Below, one piece after another: positions 1 through 13,920 of a DNA stretch of 64,000 nucleotides (position 1 is its first letter; each line of letters opens with the position of its first letter). This DNA comes from Trochalopteron elliotii (lineage: Eukaryota > Chordata > Aves > Passeriformes > Leiothrichidae). The notes under the pieces were generated by a model, which was not told where the DNA came from, made no database searches, and worked only from the letters and a program-made list of their open reading frames with translations. The stretch spans positions 2,266,571 through 2,330,570 of the forward strand of contig JANPWX010000204.1 in the NCBI GenBank assembly GCA_024734555.1. Direction: 5' to 3'. A program made the translations under genes and the position numbers.

Positions 1-3000
1 AGGCCGTCCCGTGCTATGCTGTAACTCTGTATGAAATGGCAACTTGGGTTTCAAATAGCACAGCTTTGGGTGTTCATCTAGGGTGTGTTTACACACAACC
101 CCCCAACTCATTACAACACCAGCTAGGACATAACCTGGGGCTTTCCTGCTCAGGAAAATGGTACATGGCCTCCAGCAGGGAACACATCAGCTGCTATCAA
201 CTCTGCATTAAGCAAAGATGCTGACTAATATAAGTACTGTCGATGCAAGTGGTCCACAACCTAGCTAGCCCAAAGAGACCTGTAACTGGCCGGAAATGCC
301 TGGAAGCAGGAAGAGCTTCAACAGCACGTGTGGGGATATTTTGGTAGTCAGCTGTTTTTGCAGCATAGTGGTTACTACATACCCATCTAAAAAGTTTACA
401 CCATTTACATAGCATTTTAATAAACACATGGCACTGTATCTTAAAAGTACTTTTGTATAGAGACATTGACTAGTGAGTTCTGGATCTTAGTTGCAGGGTG
501 CTATGCCCATTGTTTGATGTTTGGCCAGTATTCTGCTGCCTGTCACACTGCCTGAATGAAGAAAACTTGAGTCTGATATCAAGTCAAATTTGTAGCAAGG
601 AGGAGGTCTCATGTCTCCAGTTAATGGGAGTGTTAGCCCCGGGAGAAAAAGCCATTTCCATCTCCTAAGAATCCTAACTCCATGTCAATGCCTTCTCTGC
701 AAGACCAGCATTGTCTCAAGCACTGATTCTAATCAGAGACCAACGCAGAGTCTCCCTTGTTTGTGCCCAGCTCCCTTTATCCAGCAGCTCTCTTAAAACA
801 GCTAACAGTGTCACTAGCATGTGCTGTTAGCATGGAGCCTTTGCTGGCACAAAGGCCATGGGTAGGCTGTACATTGGGAACAGACCTTTTGCCTAAAGTA
901 CCTCAGATTTCTCTTGGGGACATCTAGGGCTTTCTACCATGACAACAGCAGCCCCTTTTTAGTCAGTCACAGCTACTTAGCTCTTTTTGACATTAGCTCT
1001 TTGCTTCAGGCTTACCCTGCAATGAGAAGATAGGATGCCATGTGTTTCCCAACAGAACCAAGGAAAACTTAAATGGAGACCCCTGATCGAGTAGAGCGTG
1101 TAATAAAGTTGTGAGTTTCAGTACACTCCACATTACTTCTCTGACTTAATGGTCCTGGGACAAACTTTTCCTGAGACCCTTGCAAAGCAAGCAGACAATT
1201 CACTGCAGTCAAAAGAAAATATTATAGATTGAAACCTGCTTGAGGGTATGGGGATATTCCCCTCATCTGACTGAGAGGAAGCAGCTATTAAGCAGCACTA
1301 GGAAAGAGTTGGAAGAGCCAAGTAAAGATGTGATTGCCTGGGATGATTAATTGCCATTTCTACTTCTGGAGTGCTGGGGTAAATGTGATGTCATGAGGGC
1401 AACATTCTATATCCTCCCTGTATAAAGGGGACAACTACCTAACATATAAAGCAGCAGCATTAAGCTCAGTATCTCCTGCTAAAATTGAGAGAAAATTAGG
1501 TTATCCAACTTTGGTTATTTATTCTGGAATTTGGCCAAGTTAACAAAATTAATCTCATTCCTGCCAAGTCTGTGTCACAGGGTATTGATGTGGTCAGCAC
1601 CTTGGCAGCTGCAATGTACAGAGCCCCTGTTTAGATAATTCTTTTCATACATATACTGTAAAAAGACCTGGCTTTCACATACAAAGTAATTGTGAACTGG
1701 AATGTGCTTATTGCATGAGTGTAGCAAAACAGTTCTAGAAAATTATTTTCTTCCTCCTTGCTAATCGGTTAAAATCGCATGGGATAGCCAGGGTGTAGTG
1801 CAGATGGAAATAATCAGGAAAATATTCAGTTTCCATAGGAGATTTACTTTTTTCCCTTAAAGCTTAGAGTATGACTACTCTTATTTTCATGTTCTCCAAT
1901 CTGTTAGAGCAAAAGATTATCCTCTTCTCCTAAGAGCATCTTGATTATAAGTTTTGGATTTGGGCTTGAATTCAATAGAATTGCTGACTTCTTTAGGGAG
2001 GAAACCCATGTCTTGCCCAAAGTGAACTCTCCATAGACTTCCACTCATAATCAGTGGGATGAAAGTTGTTCCTCCAGCCAATGAATCACAGCTCCCACTT
2101 CAGGCTCCTACCTTGAATCTGGGAATGACATCAAAATTAGGTATGCAAGGTGAGGCCAAGTGAATTCTTTCCTTTGGTTCCTTCTGATGACTAATGGGCA
2201 CTTGTGGGATATAAAACTGAGGCATCTATTTGTTTCCAGAGATAACAGTTAATATCCAAATAAATGGTTTAGACACATACAAATAAAGCAAGAAAGTACC
2301 GTTCCTCATTGCCACTTTATGCTCAATTGACCCCTGCCTTTTGGCAAGAAAAAAAATCAAAAATATTGCAAATCTCCCTGACTATTCCTTGTACTAAGAG
2401 GTTGTCCTCATCCTAACCCCCACACAGAGTGTTCCAGAAAGAAGGCATTTTGGGGCAAGCTGAGGAAGAAAGACAAAATGCCTAAAGGAATTTCATACAC
2501 TGGTTATTTTGTAGAGGGTCATTCCAAAAGGAAAGCCAGTTGGGGTTACTGGTACTGTACCAAGTTGATGCCTATCAGCCCTTAAAAAAATTCATGTCAT
2601 TATCATTAGCACATAAGCCAATACAGAGGAAAATGTACAGAAGGGAAGGCATGACAGATGTGAATCACCTCTATTAACTTGCAAAAGTCATGTACATGTG
2701 TCAAACCAGAATATTAAAATGGATTAGCCATTCATACAAATAAGAACAACATGTGCATTTGTTTCAGCTAGGATAAAAATCACAAAGGCAATCAATTCTC
2801 ATACAGCACATGTGAAAAAAAAATCTTGGCACAAACGACAGCATAGCCCAAGTGTTCAGATACATGTTTCAAGTGTGCAGACTTTTTTTTCAGCTTTCAG
2901 GTTATTAGTTTGATCCAGAAGCCCATGAGAAGCCACAGCTTGAAGGGAGACATAATGACTTTACACTCCCAAAGTATTCTCTAAAGTCACTATTTTTTGT

Positions 3001-6000
3001 CTTGAACTATGTTGCCATGTGGATTTGAATCCTATTCACAGAGCCATGCCAAAATGACTTTAAACTGTACAGTAAATACAGTTGTTTGGATAATAAATTT
3101 GTATTGGGGCATTTTTTTTCCCTCACTCTTTTTAGCTAAACTTTCACCATATACAGAGCTGCCATTTAGCATGCACAAAGCACATTTTCTACCAGTTGGA
3201 CTCCCACTGTCAACCCTGCACGACAACCATATTGACAGATGGACTATATTTATTTGACAGGTTTTGGACCAAAGAAAGACGTTACAGCTTAGATGAGCAT
3301 AAGTATTTTATTATTAGCACATAATATTCCCAATAATTTTCCCTCTTATTGGTATTTTGTTTCAGAAGTGACAAGAAGCATTGTTTAGTCTTGGTTTACA
3401 TATGCAGCAGAAATTTTTGGTTGTTCAAGAGTATGCAGCCATGTCACATGAAAAAAATCCCAAAACAACAGGGTAGAAGAGCATTATATCTTGGTAAAGA
3501 CATAAGCTCCAAAATCACTTCCACAAATTCAGCCCCGCTGTCCTTGCCTTACAGCCTTCTGAAAAGTCATCAGAAAAAAGTATTTTGGGTAGACAAAATC
3601 ACAGCGGTCAGTTCTCTCTCAGTTCCTCTGGCAGCTCAGCATATACACACATTGCCCACTCTTAAATTAGACCCCAGCAATCTATTTATTTCAATGGCAA
3701 TGGCAACATTACAGAACTACTGTTGCTCTGGAAAATAATTCAAAAAAGCTGGGATATTATTTTGGTCACACTTTGGGCTGGTGTCCTTGCAACTGCAAAG
3801 ATGCTGCCACAGTTGTCCCATGTTTTCAAGCATAGAAGTGTCCCAGCTTCTCTTCTGAAGTAGGAGCACTTATGCTTTGTGCAAATTGCATTGACACACA
3901 GCCCTTACAGCTCAAGCTGGCTGCTGGTGGAGACAGGCTGCGTGGCGAGGCGAGAAGGGAGCCTCAGGGATCACTGATGGTTTTTGCTGAAAGTTGGCTC
4001 TGTTCAGCCCAGGGTAAACTGTGGGAATGAGATGTAACCACAGTGCCAGCTATCAGGTTATGGCCATATACAGAGATTGCTGCCCACTGCTGTTGAGCCA
4101 AATTAGCTTTGCCACTGGTATCAACAGCAAAGAATTTGAATCTCTGGCACCTGCTGATAATTCACTTGAAATCTTTGACTTGACATATTTTCAAATAATG
4201 TCTCTTTGCAAATATACTTAAGTTGATCACTTTCATGTTTCCCTTTAAATGCCAGAAATTAAGTGAATTAAAAACAACCTCAGCCATTCCTGAGTTTCTT
4301 TGTCTTCACATCATTCAAGGGTGGAAAAAGTTCTCTATTTTAATTAACTGGAGAATAAAAATCAGTATCCAGCTGAGATGTAGGGTCTCTTTTTTTTTTC
4401 CTGTGGAATCAAGTCTCCCACGAAAAGTAGACATTTGTGCTGGAAATGCCAACTCACATGAAATCAGAAGACTGTGATCAGAGATGTCAAGACCACTGGA
4501 GATTAATGTTGCATTAAATCCTTGTGGTTGAAAAGAAGCCACAACAGTCAAGCCCCTTCTCCCTGGACACGTTCTACACTTCACTGCTCCCCAGTTTCTT
4601 CCTCCTTTCTCATATTTCACTGTGTGAGTGTGTATGTGTGTGTGGATACACATATGTGGGGGGGTGCTGAACTGTGCTCTCATTGTGCTCTGTTTCCTCT
4701 GGTAGTGCCTGCCTCCTTCCCTGCTGCCTGTGCTGCTGTGTGTGCCAGCAATGTCCACGCACACTCAGTGAATTATGCAGAGTCACCTCCAAAGCCAAAG
4801 GAGGAGGTGACAATTGGTGGACATCTTTCTCTGCCTGACAGCATATGTAGAAACAGTCCAGCTGAACAGATTTCTGTTTGTGCTGAGGGGACCAGCAGAT
4901 CATTTTTGCCATTTACTGGCTTGAAAGCTCAGCATTTCAATGTCTCACTGACAAGAAAGCTATTGGGCGCAAAATCCTGAGAGCATAAGAACCGATCTTG
5001 AAAAGTGGTGTTTGTGCCTCCTCCTATTTTTCCATCTTTCTCTTCAGCAGACAAAGAGCACGGGCAATGTTGAGAGGAGAGGTACAATAATACTGATGAT
5101 TTATAAGCTGGCAATGGGTGTAATTTATAAATCAAGCAACTGCCATTGAAGTTTCTGAGAATCCCTGTAACAAGCACAATTCTAGATGAAGTTTTGCCTT
5201 CCTCCTGTCTCCTCAGAGAAAAATCAACTGGTAATAAACAGAAGTAGGCTTTAGTTCACAGAAGTGCTCCCTTTGTTTCAGGTGGAACCACAAGAGCAAG
5301 AAAGGGGAAAAAAGGGAATACTGCTGCTTTAGTAGTTACAATTCTCTGGTGTCAGCATCAGATAATGTCACATCTTTCAGGCTCTGGAAATTTTTTTAAC
5401 TCTTACAGGAGTTTAAAGGTTACAGTTGTTTTACCTAAAACAGGACATGCAGGGGGCAGGAGGAAAGGGCCATCATTCTGCCAGCATCTGGTGTGGGTGC
5501 AGACTGCTTGTTCAGGTACTTGATGGTGAGTCTCCTGTCAAAGGCACTCATTTTGTTCTAAAGGCCAATTTTCAGGGCAATGATGTTCTTGGTGTGGATT
5601 CTTACATGTGGTAGCCTGCACTGTGCCTGTGTCTCTGAGCCCCTGTCTTCTCTAGGAAAAAAAGAATTAGTCTTCTGGGCATATTTGCTCAGGGCTCCTG
5701 CCTTAGCTGAATATCCCTAGGGGAGTAACCTTCATGCTGGCCTTAGGGTCTCCACAGAATTGCAACTAACACTATCAGTAATGCTGTTTAAGCTGTGCAT
5801 TGCCAAAAGGTCCTCATCACTAACCCTGATGCCAACCCCCAAAGCAGCAGAGATGCTACAAACCCCTCCTGGGCAGAATTTTGAGCACCTCTAGCTGGTG
5901 TGAAAAGACCAGCAGATAGGTTTTCACTCCAACTGCCTTTGCAGTGGAATTGTGTTAGAAAGCAATTGTTCCCCGCAAACCTTGGGGAATAGTCTTTTTC

Positions 6001-8200
6001 CATTACAATCATTGTGAAGGCACTGACCTAAATGCAGTGGTGCTTGCACAGTGAATGCACAAGCAGCTCTCCAGTATCTCCTTGTTTTTGAAAAAGAAGC
6101 CATATTCTTAACCAGCGTATCTGGGTACAGGCCTTTTGGGCAATCATAGTATATATGATATACAAATGATATTCCCTTTGATAGAAAAGTCCTGGTGCTG
6201 TTAGGAGAGCCAGGAGAAGTTATTTTTAATTTATGCATTTGGCCAAACACCAAATCTTATGAGCAAGACAGTTCCATATGAACGTTTGACATGCCATGTG
6301 ATTACTCAAGTGCTTCATCATTTTCCTGAGTTTGGCATCATACAGGCAGTTACTACGTCCCCTCCTGCCACAAAAAATATAAACTCCGTGCTGCCCAGAT
6401 CAGGCTGGAGTCTCTCAAGTGTGGGATGGCCCAGATCTAAATTCCCCTTTGCCTGAACTGTGAGTGAGCTGTAATCACAGGGGTTCTTCATGTGTCATTA
6501 GTGTGCATTGTTTAGGGCAAAAAGCATAGGTTTTCTTATCTCTTACCATTTGAAACATCATATCTCCCCACTGGTATGATGCCATAATCACTTATCACAT
6601 CTGTCCCAGAAATTTTTCTATGTAGAAATTTAATCTTGATATTTTTTTTTCATTGGTAGGCAGCTTCATGTCTGCAATATGCAAATTTTTTATAGAATGG
6701 GAGATTTTGAAAAAACCCATAACAGAAAGTGAGGAACAGAGAGATAAAGAATATAAGAAACCTTGGCACTGTAAAATAAAGTGGTTTTTGAGGTAATCAT
6801 GCTCCCTGTAGTAAAATAAAAGCTACAGTGCTTTACCTCTGACAAGCTGAAAGACACTTTTTTTTGTATGATTCAATTTTCTCTTTTATCATTCTTCTTT
6901 CAAAAGGAGCCACACTAAAAAATAAAAGTTGCACAGAAAAAAAAAGACTTGGATATAAATAAAGATGAGGTACAACAGATCTGGGGCACATTAACTTCCA
7001 AATGTATAAAAGAAATAACCACAAAAAAACCCAACTCAAAACATTTTATGTTAACATACCAATGAAAGGAAGTTCTAGACTATGATCTTTTTCAAGATGC
7101 TTCCTAAATCCTGCCTGGAGCTCAAATTAAGTCACATTGTGTACTTGCTTGGAATTTTTAAATCCAGGTAACTAAGAGGGCTTCAAGGCACCTTTTAAAG
7201 TATGTCTTTTTAATGTTAATTCAGAAATAGAAGGCATTACTTTTACAAGACGAGAAAAATTTTCTAAAGCAAACAAAGTTTTACTGCTCAAAAAAAACTA
7301 CTTATTAACCATCCTACAGGAATCAAAAATGGTAAGTAGGTGTAGCAAGAAATCCTGCTGGTTTTGTCTATTCACTTGAGATTATTTGGGTATATAGCTG
7401 CAAAGCCATCTCATTAATCTAGCCTGGATATGATGTACATGACAGACAATTCTTTGAACAGGAGGTACGTGCAGCCACGCTGGTGGATCTCTGCCACCAT
7501 CAGAGAGAGGCTATTTCTGTTTCTTGCTGCTACTGCCACTTCTTTGACTGAACATCCCCTGCAGCACTCACACACATGCTTCACACCTTCCAGACACACA
7601 GCCATAGCCACACACAGATACAGATGTAGGGAATGTACAGCCCACTAATTCATTGCCAATACCCAACCCATTCTGCCTGGAAAAGTCATTAGTACATGTG
7701 GAAGAATCAACTAGATTGAGCAAGAGGTGATTTATTAGCTCCATATTTAAATTTAATCATCATAATCTAGGAAAGAAATATTGTCATTCTTTTCAACAGG
7801 GTTACTGTGGATATCTCTGACAACAATTTTAGTTTTGCAACATACCTGCCTGCAGAGGAACTCCTATCGTCACTTCTGAAAGTACAGAGACCGGCATCTT
7901 GAACTATGGAATAATTTCTTTTGTTACAGAGTATCCAGCAACTGTAATTATTTATTGCTGCACACATTATTCCTGCACTATCCATGGATCCTACAAACAG
8001 CATAGGGTTTTTTAGGCACCAGTGGTTCAGCTGACATTAACTGAAGACAGATGAAGTTATATTTATTGTTAAAAAGTATCCAGAATACTCCCTGGGCTTT
8101 TTCTGAAATTTAGTGCAACAGATAGAAAGATAGATCAGCTGCTTGATATTTCAGAAAACTCAGAAATAAATTCTGCAGAGCTTTCTGCTAGGCTTCTTAG
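1..8200. other. Intergenic DNA, no gene recognised
   Basis: This is AT-rich single-copy-looking sequence. Reading both strands I see only short open frames (under about 150 codons) with no family resemblance and no chain of frames joined by plausible splice sites. Low-complexity content is limited to a TG-rich stretch near 4.62 kb and scattered A/T runs. In other amniotes the region upstream of HDDC2 is a long non-coding interval towards HEY2, and this stretch fits that. Unseen non-coding RNAs or enhancers cannot be excluded. Confidence 0.6.
4621..4668. repeat. TG-rich low-complexity tract
   Basis: Imperfect TG dinucleotide repeats run into an alternating ACATATGT segment and then a run of seven G. 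It looks like a short decayed microsatellite. The frames read through it on either strand give Val/Cys-rich or His/Thr-rich nonsense. Confidence 0.6.
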
Positions 8201-11200
8201 TTTTGAAGACAATGGAAACTTGAATGCCTGATATTTTTGAGCAAATGGAGACAGGTCAGATCAGTGAAACCTTTCCAAGTAAGTTAAATGCAGCCTTCAA
8301 AAACATTCAGGCAAAGTCAGGGTTGGAGACAGACCACAATGTCATCCTCAGTCTAGAGGGCTGGGGCCCACATCACATGGTGCAGGAGCACGTCCCACCA
8401 CCAGTAAAAGAAGGAAAGACAGGGAAGGAGTCAAGCTCTCAGAGCTCTCAAAGCCTGCCTCTGATAAATTTCTTGTCTCAGATGCATATGTTACGTTTTG
8501 ATCACTTCTGTGTTCCTCTGCCATGTTTCTGTATTTTCCAGTAGCAACCAATCAGTATGAAAATGTCTCCTAGCCCTTACCTGGTGGAAAGGTAGGAAAA
8601 GCATTAGTGCCAGCCACTGGAACAGTGGTTTTTTGTCCATGTTACTCCAACGGCTGCTATCATCCAACCCCTCCACAAGCCTTTCTGCTTTAGCCCATGT
8701 CCCTAACTGCACCCACAAGGCTCTGGAGGGTCTCCAGGATGGCTTTCAACAATGCCCACACAGCTCAGCTGGGCTGAGCATTGCTCATCTTCAACTCACT
8801 TTGACCTCAGTGTCCTCCTGCCCTTTCTGGACTGTGACCCCAGCTTCATGTGTTGTCCCATGATGATTGCTTACGATGGATGGAGGCAGGTGAAGGAAGT
8901 CCAGAGACCAAAGGAAAGAAAACAGATGAAAAAAGCCTTCTCTTTAATCTATTTCAGTAAAATTTTTAACTGCCAAATGCATCTTCTCTTTCCTGAAGTG
9001 ATAATCCTGTCCTCCTTCCTGTATGACCTGGCTGTAACCCTGGGAGGAGGAAGTAATTTATTTCTAGCCCTGTTGTTTTAAATGTGTCTCAGCTTTTAGG
9101 CTGTCATCTGAGGCCACCTGAGATCATGTTTTCCACCTGCCTGCCTGCTCACTGGTCTCCAGTCACCCGGCAAGAGGAGCCGGGGACAGGGCAGCCACAG
9201 TGGCGGCCCCGCACGAAGCGCTGACATGGGAGCACAAGTGAGGCTTATTTGTTTCACACCATTTCCCCAGTGCCCGCGCAGACAGACAGACAGACAGACA
9301 GCCTCCCACCAGTCTCTGTGGAGCACTGAGCAGCCCTGGCACCACGGGTGTGTGGCTGGGGGAGTGCCAGTGCTCTGCAGCTCTACCTGTTGCCTTAGAA
9401 ACAAACAGAGAGACATGGGCCTGTGTTCTTTCTTCCTTTCTTTTTCTTGTTTTTGCTACTCAGAGCGCTGTGTGCCAAGTCTCAAGGTGGGAGGGAAGAA
9501 CGAGTAGAAAAGAGGAAGGAAAGGAGAGAGAAGAGTGAGTATATAAAGTCCAGGAAACATATTTTGAGACTAAATATGAAAGCAGGACACGCTGGGGCAG
9601 CTACTGGGCTCGTCTCTGCCTGCTGCCCTTGTGTGGCGTGCAGCAGGAGGTCACGCTGCCACACCGAGAGCAGCTGTAGGAACCAGCTGTCACATCTGGC
9701 TTCCATTGAGGAGTGTGAACACTGAAATCGGACAATGTTTGTTTTCTCTTGCTTGAGCATGAATCAAAGTTTTAATTAAAGAAATCTCAGAGATGCTTTC
9801 AGCAAGACTGCCTAGGGTCAGTCTGCAGAGGGTGCTTTTTCAGGGATATGATCTGGTTGTGGTCCAGCCCATTCCCTGAGGTGATGGGTGTGTTTTGGGG
9901 TGAGGGAGGAGTTTCAGAGCCTAAAGCAACAGGGATCAATGACACTCAGAAAGACTCTATCATTGTCTTTGTGTACATGGGTACATGGAGGCCCAGACTC
10001 CAAGGAATAACCACTGCCTCCTGTGTTCCTTCTCGTTTCGCCAGCAGCTATTCCCATCGCTGAACAGCCTCATTACCCTTCTCTTTGCAGAATCATTCGA
10101 TCCTTCCTGTGGTTCTTCCTTCATTTAAAGCCACTCTTAGGGCCTCCTCTCCCCATTCCCAACAAAGACCACCAGAACTATGTCCTCTGACACCGCTGGC
10201 TGCAGTTCTGTTCCTGCTTGGTTACTACTGTAAGCTGTTAGCTCTCCAGCTTTTGTATTAGGCAATTTTTTTTTTACAAATAATTGTTTTTCAGGCTGTT
10301 AGTAACCCTTTAGGACAACTTCTGAAATAGAACAACCCTATTCCCACTTCTGAGTAGTCAGCACCACCATAATAAAATATTTCAAACACATCAGATCTCT
10401 AGAAACCCCTTAAATTTCTTCCCAATCCCCATTAAAATTGTAGCAACGGTTCATCTCTCCAGGGCTACACTGGTTTGGAAAAACACCTGGCACACATCCT
10501 ATTCCTTCAGTGCAAAGCCAACCCTGTACAGCTGCAGTTTAGGCAACACATCTGAGAGTCACAGTCAATCTGTAGCAACAACGGAGAAACAGAAACCCAA
10601 AGTAGAGGAGGAGTAGGTTTATGGGATCCCTTTCTACAAAGAATGGTATTAAAGGGCATTAGTCTGTTGGATATAGCTGAGACTTCTAGAGTCTGCTGGC
10701 TCACAGCCACCCATGTGCCCTATAAATCTATTTTTTGTTTTTATGTGTAAATGATGTAATGCCCGCAAGCTTCCTCAGTCAGGGTTCATTATTTAATTTC
10801 TCAGGTGGCTGAAGTCATAGGGTTTGTGGCGTCTATGACCACCCACAATGTGCTCTCACTGCCCAGAAATGAACTTCCTCTTAGACCTTGGATTCTAATT
10901 GGCATCTGCAGAATTAAAAGTCCACTGACCACTTCATGTCATGGGAACATTTTGGAAAGCATCTCTGGAATGATAAAACCATTTTGATGCCGAAATAATG
11001 TGCATGCTTAAACTAAGACCTTTTCTGATAGAAAGAAGACAATTAAAGCCAAGTTTTGATATGATACTATGTTAAGATAAACCCTGTTGTCATGAGCAAA
11101 TATCTACTTGGAAAATAAAACTCACCAAGCAAGATAAAGTCCTTGCCCAGGACTAATATTCCCAGTCTAATATTCCACATTGTCAGAATTTTATCCCCCA

Positions 11201-11950
11201 TTTTCTTTACTAAATGGGAGTGCATCTTTACTAACATCACTGGGTTCCTAAATAATTCCTGGGGATGGTTATCACCAGTGAAGTAACGAGGATTTATCTT
11301 TCTCCTTTGCCTTGCCTATTAGTGGTAAACATATTTCATGCTTTCTTCTAATACTGCTAAGCTCACATCCTTGGTGTTGTTTTATCTAAATGTTTATAAT
11401 TCCAAGAAGTTAACCATGCATGAAAAACAGTTTCCTGGGCACAGAGACTTCCCTACACTGGTCCAGCTGGGCCTGAGAAATTAGTCTTCCCCATAATACT
11501 GCCTAGTATCATGGTACAAAACCTCGTGGGTTTCTGATAATATTTGCAATCATGCACTTATTTGGAAAACTGAAATACTGTGCCTTATTAGCAGTTAAAA
11601 TAAATTGAATGGAGTGGCGTAGAGGTCAAATTATTACTGTATAAACACTGATCGGCATTCCCTAAACTGTGTAAATTCTTAATGTCTGAAAGGGTAGTCT
11701 TCACAAATTACAGGTATTTTAATGAATCTAGAACCAAGCATTTTAAAAAAATAGATGGGTGTGGTCCAAAGCACAGTGAAATGTGATGTAAAAATCAACA
11801 CCCTCTCAAAGATATAACTTTTTCACTGCTAGAGTTAGGATTCTTACTGAGGAAAAATAATATAAACAACAGTAGATAAAAGTAAATATATTTGCAAATA
11901 TATTATATGTTTGCAGGCAAGTACATAAATTATGCCCATCTCTAAGAGGA
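8201..11950. other. Intergenic DNA, no gene recognised
   Basis: No exon or transposon was recognised with confidence. A moderately GC-rich patch at about 9.1-9.7 kb contains a few CpGs and a short GACA repeat but no convincing promoter or coding frame. The remainder is AT-rich. Confidence 0.5.
9280..9302. repeat. (GACA)n microsatellite
   Basis: Between five and six tandem copies of the tetranucleotide GACA follow a GC-rich segment. It is short and probably polymorphic. No function is implied. Confidence 0.75.
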
Positions 11951-11954
11951 GTCA

Positions 11955-12772
11955 GAAAGAAGATCTGGGGAACTGCAGGTCTATCAGCCTGAAGGGATAC
12001 ATGAGCTAGGGAAGCTCAGGGAGCAGACCAGATTGAGTGCATTCCTGTGGCAGGTGCAGGCCAGCCAGGGGATCAGACCCAGCCAGTGTGGATTTGTAAA
12101 AGTCAGGTCCTGCTTGACCAACCAGATCTCCTTCTATGACAAAGTGGCCCAGTTAGCTGATGTGGAAAGGCTGGCTTGTATCAGAAATCCTGTGGCCAGA
12201 AGGATCTGGGCCGTGACCATCTCCATGTTCCTCAGTTCTGATGAGGCCACACCCTGAATCCTGTGTTCAATTTTCAACACTTTGTTGCTAGAAAGACATT
12301 GAGGAACTGAAATGAGCCCAGAGAAGGACAATGAAGCTGGTGAAGGGTCTGGAGCACAAGTCTTATAAGGAGTGGCTGAAGGAGCACAGGGATGTTTAGC
12401 CTGGAGTAAAGGAGCCTCAGGAGACCTTATCACTCTCTACAGCTGCCTGAAAGGTGACTGTAGCCATGTGGGTGTCAGCCCCTTCTCCCAGGTAATGAGC
12501 AATACAACAAGTGTAAATGGCCTCAAGTTGCACCAGGGGATGTTTGTATTGGATATTAGAAGAAATTTCTCCATCAAAGGAGTTGTCAAGCATTGGAACA
12601 GGCTGCCTGGGGAACTGGTGGAGTCACCATCACAGGAGGATTTAAAAAGACATGTAGATGTGGCACTTAGGGACATGATTTAGTGGTGGACTTGGCAGCG
12701 CTGGGTTAAGGGCTGGACTCAATGATCTTGCAGGTCTTTTACAACCTATACAGTTCTATGATTCTATGATTC
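11955..12772 (+). mobile_element. CR1 LINE, internally deleted 3' copy
   Basis: The first part (to about 12.17 kb) reads, with stops, like the CR1 ORF2 reverse-transcriptase segment around NYRPVSL and CLTNQISFYDKV. From about 12.17 kb it jumps to the ORF2 C-terminus (ACIRNPVARR) and the CR1 3' region, and it ends in the diagnostic repeated octamer ATTCTATG at 12754-12772. The order and orientation match a + strand CR1 that has lost about a kilobase of internal RT sequence. Stops and frame breaks show that it is dead. The open frames at 12033-12257 and 12372-12683 are remnants of this element, not host genes. Confidence 0.88.
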
Positions 12773-13640
12773 ATTCTTCAACAGTAGTAGAGTCATATAA
12801 GAGAATCTTCAGGTAGTGGTTATTTAAGTCTATATGCATCATAAATATTAAAAGAAGAAGAAACTATTTTCTCACAGAAGAAGATCTGATTAAGCAAATT
12901 CTTAATTTACAAGGTTCTGAGTGACTAAAACACATTTTTTATCTTCTGCAAGAATTTCAATTAAAAACTATCACCATGAGAGAAATGGATGTTCATGCTG
13001 TAGACAATACAAGTGGCTCCTGCCATTTCTCACAGTGAAAATGCTCAAAGAATGTTTTTGGAAAGAATGTTTCCAGCAAAGAGTCTCAAACCAACCTTTT
13101 ATTCTTCTTCTGTTGAATATAAAATAGAAACTAAAACTAGCAATGAGAAAAAAAACCTCATAAGGAAACTTTTTGACCTCATCAGCACATTTTCACTCAG
13201 GTAGAATTTTAGCTGTGGAAGAAGAGGAAAGAACAGAGGTTTGTTTAGCATGTGAAGCAGGTAAAATTATTTGCTCCCAAATATTTCTTCATATATTTTA
13301 TTCAGTCTTTTCTACACTGGATGTCTATTTTCCAGGGTTTCCTCACTGTAAACCTGTTCCAAATACTACAAAACCCATGCCATTTCCACAGAGGATATGA
13401 ACAGGGGGACTTTGAAGAGAGACAGGTGCTCTGCAGGAGGCCAGGTACCTGGGGAGGTCATCCCTGTGCCCAGCCCCTGAGTTTCGATGGCAACACTTGG
13501 CCAGCTGCAAAAGTCACCTCACTTTGGAGACCTGCAGCTGACATCCAGAAAGCTGCACCATGACGACAGCCAGGCTCAAACCCTCCCCTGCACACACACA
13601 AGGTCTGCTGCTTCCCAAGTCTTGAGATGTTAGCCTGGGC
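12773..13640. other. Intergenic DNA, no gene recognised
   Basis: This is AT-rich up to about 13.39 kb, then moderately GC-rich. No coding exon is visible. The later part leads into a cluster of muscle-type motifs described separately. Confidence 0.5.
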
Positions 13641-13649
13641 CCCAAGGGT

Positions 13650-13920
13650 TGCATTGTGCAGGTCAAAAACTCAACACCCTGCATTCCCATGAGAAACTGG
13701 CCAAGTCGGATGAACTGCGTCACAGCAGCCTGCAAAGCGGAGGCCTGGTTTAAAAATACTGCCTGGGGCAGATTTCCCAGGCCATATATAGTTCACACAT
13801 CTCAGGGTGGCAGGAAGGAGCTGCAAAGACACACAGAGACACAGAGAAGGAAGAAAGCAATGAGAGACGCGACTGCCAGTGTGCAACAAAAACAGGTTAA
13901 AAATAGCCTGGGCTGCAACA
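13650..13920. promoter_or_regulatory. Candidate enhancer: MEF2 and CArG-like motif cluster
   Basis: Within 160 bp there is a perfect MEF2 consensus TTAAAAATAG (13897-13906), a one-mismatch MEF2 site TTAAAAATAC (13750-13759), and a CArG-like CCATATATAG (13782-13791, one mismatch to CC(A/T)6GG). E-box CAGCTG cores occur just upstream, near 13.50 and 13.54 kb. The motifs are visible; the enhancer role is inferred. The usual neighbour on this side of HDDC2 is HEY2, a cardiac and vascular repressor, which makes a muscle-type enhancer plausible but not shown. Confidence 0.3.

Noticed and set aside
4315..4980. 150-codon frames on opposite strands around 4.3-5.0 kb
   Set aside because: They overlap each other and a TG-rich tract, have no family resemblance and no supporting splice pattern.
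9096..9760. Moderately GC-rich patch with many overlapping frames, considered as a promoter or exon
   Set aside because: CpG density is only modest, frames on both strands conflict, and no consistent splice sites or family match are present.
12033..12683. Two + strand open frames that look protein-like
   Set aside because: They are remnants of CR1 ORF2 and its 3' region with stops and an internal deletion, not host genes.
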